64,000 bases of DNA from an uncultured Bryobacteraceae bacterium (GTDB taxonomy: Bacteria; Acidobacteriota; Terriglobia; Bryobacterales; Bryobacteraceae), in contig CALJAM010000024.1 in assembly GCA_938027685.1 (NCBI GenBank), positions 1 through 64,000 of the forward strand, written 5' to 3'. Below the pieces are notes generated by a model, which was not told the DNA's origin, did not search any database, and was given only the letters and a program-made list of their open reading frames with translations. The first letter of the stretch is position 1, and every line of letters begins with the position of its first letter. Below, one piece after another: positions 9,418 through 17,871 of this stretch. The position numbers and the translations under genes are program-made.

Positions 9418-9540
9418 AGAGACCCATGATAGCGGAAGCGTCTTAGAATACAGAGCGCCGGCATTTGGCAGTCCGCATGCTTCCCCAAGGATCGGAGTCT
9501 TCGCTGCGGGCCGCCCTGCAAGTCCGGGGCCGGCTCGGAA

Positions 9541-9546
9541 AGGAGG
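9541..9546 (+). promoter_or_regulatory. Strong Shine-Dalgarno deciding a GTG start
   Basis: A perfect AGGAGG lies 5 bases before the GTG at 9552. It outranks upstream in-frame TTG (9465) and ATG (9477) codons and places a clean signal peptide at the N-terminus of the FecR/DUF6600 protein. Confidence 0.85.
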
Positions 9547-9551
9547 CGACC

Positions 9552-12302
9552 GTGCGGGGCAAATGGGCATTGTTGTTGGCAGTGAGCCTTATCGGGATCG
9601 GGCTACCGCAGGCTCGGGGTGAAGAGGAAGACGGACCGGGCCGAGGGGTGGCGCGTCTGAGCGTCGTCCAGGGCGATGTCTCGGTGCGTCGGGGCGATTC
9701 CGGCGATTGGGTCGCGGGCGCTGTGAACGCGCCCCTAGTCGTCCGGGACCGGGTCATGACCGGTGCGGCTTCGCGCGCCGAAATCCAGTTCGACTGGGCC
9801 AACATGGTGCGGCTCGCTTCGGATAGCGAGATTCGGCTGGCCGAACTCGAGTACCGCCGCTACCAGGTGCAGCTCGCACGTGGGACTGCGATGTTACGTG
9901 TGCTGCGGGACACGGATGCCGAAATCGAGCTTAACACGCCCGAGGTCTCGGTCCGACCGCTGCGCAAAGGCGCCTTCCGCGTGACGGTGCGCGGTGATGA
10001 GAGCGAGATCACGGTGCGGTCGGGCGAGGCCGAAATTTACACGCCGACCGGATCGGAGCGGCTGCGCCCCGGTCGCACGATGCTGCTGCGCGCGGGGGGT
10101 GCCAGCCCTGAATTTCAAACCGTCGCCGCCATCCCGCGGGACCGTTTCGATGATTGGAACGAGAGCCGCGATCGTTACCTCGAGCGGACCCGCAGCTATC
10201 GATACGTGAGCCGTGACATCTATGGGGCCGACGATCTGGACTATTACGGCCGGTGGGTTTGGGTTCCGCCCTACGGTTGGGTGTGGACGCCTTGGGGTGT
10301 GGCCGCGTGGTGGGCGCCGTATCGTTACGGCCGCTGGGTGTGGGTTGATTGGTACGGCTGGACATGGCTGAGCTACGATCCTTGGGGCTGGGCGCCCTTC
10401 CATTACGGCCGCTGGTTCTGGCATCCGCCTTACGGCTGGTGCTGGTATCCGGGACCGCGGTATCACCGCCACTACTGGAGGCCCGCGCTGGTCGCCTTCT
10501 TCGGCTTCCATGTGGGTGGGGTGCACGTGGGTTTCGGCTTCGGTCGCATCGGATGGATCCCGCTGGCGCCTTACGAGCCGTATTACCCGTGGTACGGCCA
10601 CCGTTACTACTACGGCTACCGGCACCCGACTTACATCGACAACAGCGTGCGGATCGTCAATAACGTTCACATCGTGAACGTCTACCGCAACGCCCGCGTC
10701 ACGAACGCCATCAGCGGCGTGGATGCCGACGGTTTCGTGCGCGGCGGCCGCGTGGAAACTTTGCGTGTGAGCGATGCGGAGTGGCAGCGCGTGCGCCTTG
10801 TGCAAGGCCCGGTGCCGGTGGTGCCCGCGCCCGAGAGCGTGCGCTTCGCGGATCGGCCCGTGCGTGCAGCGGGCGGCTTGGTCCGGACCGAGCCGGAGCG
10901 GTTTTTCAGCCGGCGTCCCGCTCCCGCGGTGGAGCGCCTCTCCTTCGATGAGCAGCGCCGCGGCATGGAGCGACTGGTACAGCGCGCCTTCGGCGCTCCG
11001 GAGGGAGGCGTGGTCACGTCGATCCGGGCCGAGGAGGGGGTCCGAGGCGGCGATCCCGTACGTACCGTTGCCCCGCAGCCTGGGGCGAGCCTGCCCTCGG
11101 CGGGCACGACGCCCTTGCCGCGGAGGGCTGATGAAGTGCGGGTCTGGCGCGTCGAAACCGGCGCGGCAACTGTTGGGCAGATCGAGGGCCGCGGGTGGCG
11201 CCGCCTGGATGAGCCGACTTCTGCAACAACGCCGGCCATTGGAGGAGGCGCTCGGCCCGGCGGGAACGAAATGCGTGGCGGTTGGCGTACGATTGGTGAG
11301 CCCCTTCGTACCGAGGAGAGCAATATGCCGCGCATCCAGGGCGGCGAACGAGGCGGGTGGCAGCGGTTCGGAGTGGGCGGAGGCGCCGACAGCCGCGACG
11401 CGGTCGATGCCGGCGGGATCAGACGTACGCTCGAGGAGCGCGGCGGTTGGCGTACGATCGGTGAGCCGGTCCGGACCGATCAGGGCAACCTGCCGCGTAT
11501 CGAGGGCGGCGAGCGGGGCCGGTGGCAGCGGTTCGGCGCGGTCGCTCCCGCCGAGAGCCGGGAGCCCGTGGGTGCAGGGGGGATGAGGCGCGCGACGGAG
11601 GAACGCGGCGGCTGGCGTCGCTTCGGGGAGCCGATTCGCACTGACGAGAGCAAGATGCCGCGCATCCAGGGCGGCGAACGGGGCGGATGGCAGCGGTTCG
11701 ATGCGGTCGCCCCCGTCGAGAGCCGGGAGGCCGTGGATGCAGGGGGGATGAGGCGCGCGACGGAGGAACGCGGCGGCTGGCGTCGCTTCGGGGAGCCGCT
11801 CAATCGTGACCGCTCCCCGGTGCGGTCCGATGCCGAGATCGGTCCTGCCGCTGGCCGCTTGGATCGGGAGCTGGGAGGCTTCCGTAGCGAGGGCGAGAAC
11901 GCCCCCATCCGCCGCCAGGCGGATGAAGGTTGGCGACGATTCAGCGCGCCGCGCGTCGAGCGAGCCCCTGAGTTCAGTACGCCTGAGCCTTCGGCGCCTC
12001 GGTGGAGCGGACCCTCTTGGCGTTCCGAGCCCCGGCAGGCGGAGCCGCGCCGCGGAGAGCCGCGGCGCAGCGAGCCGATCTTCATCAACCCGCCGATCGT
12101 GCGCGAGCGCTCGGCTCCGCGCTGGGACGCCGGCCCTCGCTGGGGCGGTGGTGAGATCCGCGGCGCGGATGTTCCGCGCGGGGGCGAGATTCGCGGCGGC
12201 CCGATTGGTGGTGAGTTGCGCGGGGGTGAAATTCGTGGCGGCGGCATGACGCGCTCGGCCGAAGGTCGGGTGGGCGGAGGGCGCTCGGGCCGTCCCAGGT
12301 AG
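9552..12302 (+). CDS. Secreted FecR-domain/DUF6600 protein with tandem 55-aa repeats
   Basis: About 916 aa from the GTG at 9552. A signal peptide ('MRGKWALLLAVSLIGIGLPQARG') is followed by a FecR-like domain (about 30-175; 'LSVVQGDVSVRRGDSGDW' and 'AEIQFDWANMVRLASDSEIR'). Next comes a tryptophan/tyrosine-rich DUF6600 region with repeated 'YGRWVWVPPYGWVWTPWG'-like units (about 220-330), a probable surface or envelope-associated module. The C-terminal third is low-complexity, rich in Arg, Gly and Glu, and contains three 55-aa tandem repeats plus a partial fourth. It ends in Gly/Arg-rich 'GGEIRGG' units. The role is unknown; in other bacteria FecR domains bind or signal in the periplasm. A strong terminator follows at 12400. 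Confidence 0.88.
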   Translation: MRGKWALLLAVSLIGIGLPQARGEEEDGPGRGVARLSVVQGDVSVRRGDSGDWVAGAVNAPLVVRDRVMTGAASRAEIQFDWANMVRLASDSEIRLAELEYRRYQVQLARGTAMLRVLRDTDAEIELNTPEVSVRPLRKGAFRVTVRGDESEITVRSGEAEIYTPTGSERLRPGRTMLLRAGGASPEFQTVAAIPRDRFDDWNESRDRYLERTRSYRYVSRDIYGADDLDYYGRWVWVPPYGWVWTPWGVAAWWAPYRYGRWVWVDWYGWTWLSYDPWGWAPFHYGRWFWHPPYGWCWYPGPRYHRHYWRPALVAFFGFHVGGVHVGFGFGRIGWIPLAPYEPYYPWYGHRYYYGYRHPTYIDNSVRIVNNVHIVNVYRNARVTNAISGVDADGFVRGGRVETLRVSDAEWQRVRLVQGPVPVVPAPESVRFADRPVRAAGGLVRTEPERFFSRRPAPAVERLSFDEQRRGMERLVQRAFGAPEGGVVTSIRAEEGVRGGDPVRTVAPQPGASLPSAGTTPLPRRADEVRVWRVETGAATVGQIEGRGWRRLDEPTSATTPAIGGGARPGGNEMRGGWRTIGEPLRTEESNMPRIQGGERGGWQRFGVGGGADSRDAVDAGGIRRTLEERGGWRTIGEPVRTDQGNLPRIEGGERGRWQRFGAVAPAESREPVGAGGMRRATEERGGWRRFGEPIRTDESKMPRIQGGERGGWQRFDAVAPVESREAVDAGGMRRATEERGGWRRFGEPLNRDRSPVRSDAEIGPAAGRLDRELGGFRSEGENAPIRRQADEGWRRFSAPRVERAPEFSTPEPSAPRWSGPSWRSEPRQAEPRRGEPRRSEPIFINPPIVRERSAPRWDAGPRWGGGEIRGADVPRGGEIRGGPIGGELRGGEIRGGGMTRSAEGRVGGGRSGRPR
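11277..11800 (+). repeat. 165-bp in-frame tandem repeat, about 3.2 copies
   Basis: Units begin at 11277, 11442, 11607 and 11772, exactly 165 bp (55 codons) apart; the last is partial. Each unit encodes 'GGWR(T/R)(I/F)GEP' followed by an acidic patch, 'PRI(Q/E)GGERG(G/R)WQRF' and a linker ending 'RGGW'. The third and fourth starts are almost identical at DNA level, which suggests recent duplication or gene conversion and makes copy number likely to vary between strains. Confidence 0.92.
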
Positions 12303-12399
12303 AGCGTCAAGTCGGCGTCCCCGTCCTTGTGGCCGAAGCGGGTGTCCTGGAGATAGCAGCACAGCCGCACCTGGCAGCCCTTCCCTCGGCCCTATCGGA

Positions 12400-12445
12400 G
12401 GGCCCGCATGCGGTAGGATGGCATGCGGGCCCTGTTTTCTTGTTT
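12400..12445 (+). terminator. Rho-independent terminator after the FecR/DUF6600 gene
   Basis: A perfect 12-bp stem (gggcccgcatgc at 12400-12411, gcatgcgggccc at 12421-12432) with a 9-base loop is followed directly by the T-rich run tgttttcttgttt. It separates the FecR gene from the transhydrogenase operon. This is the clearest intrinsic terminator in the window. Confidence 0.88.
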
Positions 12446-12485
12446 CCTAGCACGGGTTCGAGCATCTCGAATGGTGAGGGTGTGA

Positions 12486-13646
12486 ATGATCGTCGGCGTA
12501 CCCAAAGAAACGTTTCCGGGTGAGAGACGCGTGGCCTTGACGCCCGCGGTGCTGGACACGCTCAAGCGTTCGGGCATCGAGGTCTTGCTAGAACATGGTG
12601 CAGGCGAACAGGCCGGCTTTCCGGACGTAGCTTACGAAGCGAAAGGTGCGCGCCTCGCCAACCGCGACGACGTCTTTGCGCGAGCCGATCTGGTGGTGCA
12701 GGTACGGGCCCTGACGGCTGCCCTGCCGCACAGCCTCGACGACCTGCCGCGTTTGCGCAAGAGCCAGATCATTGTGGGCGTCTTCGATGCCTTGTGGGCG
12801 GCAGACGAGATCGAACGGTTGGCCGCGACCGGGGTGACCGCCTTCGCCCTCGACCTGATGCCGCGCATCAGCCGTGCGCAAGCCATGGACGTGCTTTCTT
12901 CGATGGCGACCGTGGCCGGCTACAAGGCCGTTGTGCTCGCTGCGGAACGGCTGCCCAAGATGTTCCCGATGCTGATGACCGCGGCGGGGACCATCCCGCC
13001 CGTGCGCGTCTTCGTCATCGGCGCGGGTGTGGCCGGCTTGCAGGCGATTGCCACTGCGCGGAGGCTCGGAGCGGTGGTGGAGGCGTACGACGTGCGTCCC
13101 GCGGTCAGGGAGCAGGTTCAAAGCCTGGGCGCCAAGTTTGTCGAGCTGCCCCTGGAGGCGGTGGGCGAGGACGCGAGCGGCTACGCCCGCGAGCAGGATG
13201 AGGAGTTTCAGCGTCGGCAGCGGGAGCTGATGGCGCGCGTTGTGGCGGCGAGCGACGTGGTGATTACCACCGCGGCGGTGCCCGGTCGCAGGGCGCCGCT
13301 GCTCATCACGCGTGAAATGGCGGCCGCCATGCACCCGGGATCGGTGATTGTGGACCTGGCGGCGGAACGCGGAGGCAACTGCGAGCTGACGCGCCCGGGT
13401 GAAGAAGTGGTCTATGGAGGCGTGACGATTCTGGGTCCCACGAATCTGCCGGCCACGGTTCCCTATGATGCCAGTCAGATGTACGCTCGGAACCTGGCCG
13501 CCTTCCTCACGCATTTGATCAAGGATGGACAGCTTCGTCTGAATCCCGACGATCCCATCACGAGCGAGACGATGCTGGTGCGCGAGGGCGTGATCGTCCA
13601 TCCTCGCCTGCGCGAGGCGCTGACAGCGGCCCGCCGACAGGATTGA
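12486..13646 (+). CDS. pntAA: NAD(P) transhydrogenase subunit alpha, part 1
   Basis: A 386-aa protein matching the soluble NAD(H)-binding domain I of proton-translocating transhydrogenase. The N-terminus 'MIVGVPKETFPGERRVALTP' is diagnostic of the alanine dehydrogenase/PntA family, and the Rossmann loop is 'VFVIGAGVAGLQAIATARRL'. In this split organisation domain I, the first membrane part and PntB are separate polypeptides, as in Rhodospirillum rubrum. The enzyme uses the proton gradient to make NADPH from NADH at the inner membrane. First gene of a three-gene operon; the stop is 14 bases before the next start. Confidence 0.96.
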   Translation: MIVGVPKETFPGERRVALTPAVLDTLKRSGIEVLLEHGAGEQAGFPDVAYEAKGARLANRDDVFARADLVVQVRALTAALPHSLDDLPRLRKSQIIVGVFDALWAADEIERLAATGVTAFALDLMPRISRAQAMDVLSSMATVAGYKAVVLAAERLPKMFPMLMTAAGTIPPVRVFVIGAGVAGLQAIATARRLGAVVEAYDVRPAVREQVQSLGAKFVELPLEAVGEDASGYAREQDEEFQRRQRELMARVVAASDVVITTAAVPGRRAPLLITREMAAAMHPGSVIVDLAAERGGNCELTRPGEEVVYGGVTILGPTNLPATVPYDASQMYARNLAAFLTHLIKDGQLRLNPDDPITSETMLVREGVIVHPRLREALTAARRQD

Positions 13647-13660
13647 AGGAGGCTTTTTGC

Positions 13661-13939
13661 ATGGAGAACTTGATCGCTGTGATCACCGTGTTCGTTCTGG
13701 CGATGTTCGTAGGTTTCGAGGTCATCGTCAAGGTGCCGCCTACGTTGCATACGCCGCTGATGTCCGGATCGAACGCAATCTCCGGCATTACCATCGTGGG
13801 GGCGCTGCTTTCGGCCGGCTCGGGCCACACGACGCTAACTACCGTCCTGGGGATGCTGGCGGTCGTCTTCGCCACTATCAACGTGGTGGGCGGTTTTCTG
13901 GTGACGCATCGAATGCTCGAAATGTTCCGGAGAAGGTGA
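13661..13939 (+). CDS. pntAB: NAD(P) transhydrogenase subunit alpha, part 2 (membrane)
   Basis: A 92-aa membrane subunit starting at the ATG at 13661, which has AAGGAGG about 8 bases upstream. It contains three hydrophobic segments and the family motif 'PTLHTPLMSGSNAISGI' (about residues 25-41). It forms part of the proton channel between domain I (PntAA) and PntB. It lies 14 bases after PntAA and 4 bases before the GTG of pntB, so the operon is tight. Confidence 0.95.
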   Translation: MENLIAVITVFVLAMFVGFEVIVKVPPTLHTPLMSGSNAISGITIVGALLSAGSGHTTLTTVLGMLAVVFATINVVGGFLVTHRMLEMFRRR

Positions 13940-13943
13940 AGCC

Positions 13944-15347
13944 GTGCCGCAGTGGATCGTCAGTCTAAGTTACCTACTTAGTTCTGCGCTTTTCATTTTC
14001 GGTTTGAAGCGCCTGTCGCACCCGCGCACCGCGGTGCGCGGCAACCTGCTGGGCGCCGTCGGCATGCTGATCGCGGTGGTGGTGACCCTGCTCGACCGTC
14101 GAATCCTCAGCTACGAAGCGATCCTGGCAGGGCTGGTGGTGGGTTCCGCGGTGGGAGCTCTGCTGGCCGTGAAAATTCACATGACGGCGATGCCGCAGAT
14201 GGTGGCGTTGCTGAACGGCTTCGGCGGAGCTGCTTCCGCGCTGGTGGCGGGCGCCGCGTTGTATGAGGCCCAGGGCGTACCTGGTGCGATGACCGGACAG
14301 TTCACCGTGGCCACGGCAGCCAGCGGCCTCATCGGCGGCGTAACGTTCTGGGGCAGCCTGGTGGCCTTTGCGAAGCTTCAGGAACTGATCACGGGCAACG
14401 CCGTGGTGTTCCGCGGGCAGCACCTGTTGAACGGCGCCGTCTTCGCGATTTCGCTAGCGCTGGGCGCGTGGCTCGTGTTGCGACCCGAGCAGACGGGCAC
14501 TTACTGGCTACTCGCGGGCGTCGCCTCGGTGCTCGGCGTGCTGGCCACGATCCCCATCGGAGGCGCCGACATGCCGGTGGTGATCTCGCTGCTGAACTCC
14601 TACTCCGGCTTGGCGGCGGCGGCTACCGGCTTCGTGCTGAACAACAATATGCTGATCATTGCCGGCTCGCTGGTGGGCGCTTCCGGGATCATCTTGACTC
14701 GCATCATGTGCCAGGCGATGAACCGCTCGCTGGCCAATGTGCTGTTCGGCGGCTTCGGAGCCCAGCCGGTCACAGCCGCCACCGCGGATAGCGTCTACGC
14801 GGGTAAGGTGAAAGCCGCATCCGCCGAAGAGGTGGCCATGCTGCTCGAGACCGCGCGGCGCGTGGTCATCGTGCCGGGCTACGGTATGGCGGTCTCGCAG
14901 GCGCAGCACGCCGTGCAGAGTCTTGCCAACCTGCTGAAAGCGCGCGGAACCGAGGTGCTCTACGGCATCCATCCCGTGGCGGGCCGCATGCCCGGCCACA
15001 TGAACGTTCTGCTGGCCGAGGCCGACGTGCCCTACGAGGATCTCAAGGAGATGGACGAGATCAATCCCCTGCTCAAGCAGACCGACGTGGCCATCGTCAT
15101 CGGCGCCAATGACGTGGTCAATCCGCTGGCGCGGACCGATCCGAAATCGCCCATCGCAGGCATGCCGATCATTGACGTGGATCAGGCACGCACGGTGGTC
15201 GTGATCAAGCGCAGCCTCAGCCCCGGCTTTGCGGGCATTCCCAATCCGCTGTTTGCCGCGCCCAACACGCTGATGCTCTTTGCCGACGGCAAGAAGGCCA
15301 TCAACGAGATCATCCGCTCGCTGCAGGAGGCGGGCGTGGCGGCCTGA
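13944..15347 (+). CDS. pntB: NAD(P) transhydrogenase subunit beta
   Basis: A 467-aa protein with a GTG start. About 1-260 form roughly nine membrane helices of domain II ('KIHMTAMPQMVALLNGFGG'). About 290-465 form the soluble NADP(H)-binding domain III ('VVIVPGYGMAVSQAQHAVQ', 'YGIHPVAGRMPGHMNVLLAE', 'IGANDVVNPLA', 'VIKRSLSPGFAGIPNPLF'). All hallmark motifs are present and the length is normal. It completes the operon pntAA-pntAB-pntB and converges on the DUF465 gene. Confidence 0.97.
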   Translation: MPQWIVSLSYLLSSALFIFGLKRLSHPRTAVRGNLLGAVGMLIAVVVTLLDRRILSYEAILAGLVVGSAVGALLAVKIHMTAMPQMVALLNGFGGAASALVAGAALYEAQGVPGAMTGQFTVATAASGLIGGVTFWGSLVAFAKLQELITGNAVVFRGQHLLNGAVFAISLALGAWLVLRPEQTGTYWLLAGVASVLGVLATIPIGGADMPVVISLLNSYSGLAAAATGFVLNNNMLIIAGSLVGASGIILTRIMCQAMNRSLANVLFGGFGAQPVTAATADSVYAGKVKAASAEEVAMLLETARRVVIVPGYGMAVSQAQHAVQSLANLLKARGTEVLYGIHPVAGRMPGHMNVLLAEADVPYEDLKEMDEINPLLKQTDVAIVIGANDVVNPLARTDPKSPIAGMPIIDVDQARTVVVIKRSLSPGFAGIPNPLFAAPNTLMLFADGKKAINEIIRSLQEAGVAA

Positions 15348-15374
15348 GATGAACGCTCGGCTGGTCGGCGATAC

Positions 15375-15608
15375 TCACGCCGGTTGTTGGGCGCGGTAGC
15401 GCTCCATGATCTGCTGCATCTGATCCTTCAGCTTCAATTTGAGCTTCTTCAGTTGGGCTTCCTCCAACTGTTCCTGCGGCGTCAGGTAAGGCCGCGAGGC
15501 CAGTTCCTGAAGGCGCTGCTTGTACTGCCGATGCTGTTCGGCCAAACGGCGGAACTCCTCGTCGGTCTGGATCAGATGCGCTTTCAGTTGCTCGTCGTTG
15601 AGGTGCAT
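15375..15608 (-). CDS. DUF465 (YdcH-like) small coiled-coil protein
   Basis: A 77-aa, highly charged, all-helical protein ('HLIQTDEEFRRLAEQHRQYK', then 'LKKLKLKLKDQMQQIMERY') of DUF465/YdcH type. ATG at 15608 is preferred over the TTG one codon earlier. The family is widespread in Gram-negative bacteria, with no established biochemical role. It stands alone on the minus strand, converging with pntB. Confidence 0.85.
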   Translation of the reverse strand: MHLNDEQLKAHLIQTDEEFRRLAEQHRQYKQRLQELASRPYLTPQEQLEEAQLKKLKLKLKDQMQQIMERYRAQQPA

Positions 15609-15771
15609 CAAGGTTCACTCCCTGGGGGCGACGCCGCCCGCCCGCCCGGCGAGACGTCTGTCGAACCGGGTTGTGCGTGGGGGAAAGGATAGGTTCGAGG
15701 CCGGCGGGTGCGGGCGACGTTCGTCATCGAACACGTAGCCGGCGGCCTGGCCATCAGCCGCCAATTCGACA

Positions 15772-17871
15772 TTAGCATGAATCCCGGCGCATGACAACCG
15801 CGGCTTCTCCCGTATCCCGGTAGTAAGAGGGCCGCCGGCCGACCTCGCGGAATCCCATCTTTTCGTAAAGGCTACGGGCCGCCCGGTTCGATTCGCGGAC
15901 TTCGAGGAACCACGAATAGCTTGGCGCGCTCAACAACGATTCGAGCAGCCTGGTCGCGACGCCATGCCGGCGGCACTCGGGCCACACCGCCAGATTGAGG
16001 ATCTCGGCCTCGTCCGGAGCCGTGATACGCCAGACGATGAAGCCGACCACCTTGCCTTCGACTTCGGCGACCCGGCAGGGATAGCGCAAGTACTCCCGCG
16101 GATCCCACATCGCTGCTTCCGGGGAGGCAACCTCGATGCGTTCCAAGTCCGGGAGGTCCTCTGGGCGTACGTTGCGGATCCGCACGGCGGGCCGCAGCAG
16201 CTCGCGCCAGAGCTTGCGCTGGCGCATGCCCAACTCACGCCAGTCGAAACACAGGACGGCGCGCCGGCGCGCGGCTGCAGCCAGTCGAGCCCGCAGCTCC
16301 GGCGCTTCGAGCAGGCGGATCACGGCTTCGGCGAAAGCGGCCGGCTCGTCGGCGATCCAAACCGAGACGCCGTGCTCGAGTCCCAGACCGGCGCATCCGC
16401 AAGAGGTGGAGACCACCGCGCGCTGCATGGCCATCGCTTCCAGGACCTTTAGGTTCGTGCCTGCCGAGACCGGGGTGGGTACGACCACAAGGTTGGTTTC
16501 GACATAAAGCGGCCGCACGTCGCGTACGAACCCCAGCACCGCCACACCTTCGGGCACGACGAGCTCGCTCTGCCCCGTATGTTCGCGCCAATACAGCTCA
16601 GGTTCGGGTCCGGCCACCACGGTAAGCCGAGCGGCGGGAAGGGAAGCGCGAACGCGCGGCCAAATCTCTTCGACCAGCAGCCGGTAGGCGGCCGCATTGG
16701 GGAAGTGGCGGAACGAGCCGACGAAGAGCACCTGCAGGCCGGGCTTTTCGGGCTCAGGCGTGAAGCGCTCAAGATCCACGCCGTTGGGGATCACCGCGGT
16801 GCGGGCATCCGGCAAGCGCTCGGCGTCCTGCTCCGACATCACCACGACTCTCGGGAAGCGCCGAGCCGCACGCAGTTCGAATCGTCGCCAGCGCCACAGG
16901 TTCCACCAGCTCGAAAGGCTCCGCCGTTGTTCGTGGATCTGCCGATAAAGGTCGCTGGTCACGTCGTGCGCCACCAGCACGTGACCGCGGTAGGTTGCCA
17001 GGTGCGTGTATTCGATTTGCACCAGCTCGATGCCCCACCGCCGGCACAGCTCGCGCAGCGCACGGCGCATGGCGGGCGAGGCGTATTCGCAGACTTCCGG
17101 GGGCAGGAGGGAAGCCCAGAGCGGCTCACGATAGCGGGGTTTGCCCACGAGCACGATCCGTACAAGGAACTCGGGCAAAGGTCCGTATTCTTCGGCGCCG
17201 CCTTCGCTGAAAGCGAACAGGTACACGTCGAACTCCCGCGCCGCCTCGCGCAACAGGTGGAAGATGCGTACGGCCCCACCGTGGGCCAGCGGCCAGGGGA
17301 AGTAGGGCGATACTACCGCCACGCGCCTGCGGCCGGGCTCCGGCGGCCGCCCCTCGATGACGCGCCACGTTTCCGGATATACCGAGCGATCGCGCTTGAG
17401 GGGAAACAGCCACTTGGGCCGCACAAAAATGCGATCGAGCGGCACGCCGCGCAGGAAAAGCAGCGAGGCAATCGCCGTGCGCAGCCTCAGATGGTGGCGT
17501 TCCAGACGCGCGTTGTAGGCGAGAATCCGTGTGGGCGCCAGCAGAATAGCCGCTAGGCGCAAGGCGCGAAAGCGGGCCTCAGGGGTGAACAGCACGGGCG
17601 CCATGCCGATTCTGTACGGCCGCAAAACGCGGCGCAGCCGCCGGAACAGTTCCCAGGTCCCGGCGGGCGTCAGAGAGATGGTCGTGACCCCGCTTCGCTC
17701 GAACGACTCTGTCAGCGTGACCGCGAAGTGCCTGCGACCGGGCAGCAGAGCGAGCACTTCGTCGAGCATGGCGTTGGCTCGCGCGCTGTCACCGGTCAGG
17801 AAGCTGACGACGACGGCCTCCGGATCCTTGCCGAGCAGGCCGAAAACCAGCCGTTTGACGCGCTGTTTCAC
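15772..17871 (-). CDS. Family 4 glycosyltransferase fused to a RimI-like N-acetyltransferase
   Basis: A 699-aa protein in three parts. Residues 1 to about 178 are an N-terminal alpha/beta region I cannot assign. Residues about 183-556 are a GT-B glycosyltransferase of family 4 type ('VAVVSPYFPWPLAHGGAVRI' at the start, 'IPNGVDLERF' at 361-370, 'AGTNLKVLEAMAM' at 470-482, the usual donor-binding region). Residues about 563-696 are a GNAT acetyltransferase with the acetyl-CoA loop 'RRHGVATRL' (634-642) and strong resemblance to RimI ('LNLAVWPECRRHG', 'LEVRESNRAARSLYEKMGF'). It starts at a GTG overlapping the MFS stop (GTGA). Likely cytoplasmic or membrane-associated sugar transfer; the acetyl acceptor is unknown and could be a sugar or a protein N-terminus. 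Confidence 0.87.
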   Translation of the reverse strand: MKQRVKRLVFGLLGKDPEAVVVSFLTGDSARANAMLDEVLALLPGRRHFAVTLTESFERSGVTTISLTPAGTWELFRRLRRVLRPYRIGMAPVLFTPEARFRALRLAAILLAPTRILAYNARLERHHLRLRTAIASLLFLRGVPLDRIFVRPKWLFPLKRDRSVYPETWRVIEGRPPEPGRRRVAVVSPYFPWPLAHGGAVRIFHLLREAAREFDVYLFAFSEGGAEEYGPLPEFLVRIVLVGKPRYREPLWASLLPPEVCEYASPAMRRALRELCRRWGIELVQIEYTHLATYRGHVLVAHDVTSDLYRQIHEQRRSLSSWWNLWRWRRFELRAARRFPRVVVMSEQDAERLPDARTAVIPNGVDLERFTPEPEKPGLQVLFVGSFRHFPNAAAYRLLVEEIWPRVRASLPAARLTVVAGPEPELYWREHTGQSELVVPEGVAVLGFVRDVRPLYVETNLVVVPTPVSAGTNLKVLEAMAMQRAVVSTSCGCAGLGLEHGVSVWIADEPAAFAEAVIRLLEAPELRARLAAAARRRAVLCFDWRELGMRQRKLWRELLRPAVRIRNVRPEDLPDLERIEVASPEAAMWDPREYLRYPCRVAEVEGKVVGFIVWRITAPDEAEILNLAVWPECRRHGVATRLLESLLSAPSYSWFLEVRESNRAARSLYEKMGFREVGRRPSYYRDTGEAAVVMRRDSC

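Noticed and set aside
9894-12362. An 822-codon frame antisense to the FecR/DUF6600 gene
   Set aside because: Long only because the sense gene has few codons that give reverse stops; no domain, signal or ribosome site.
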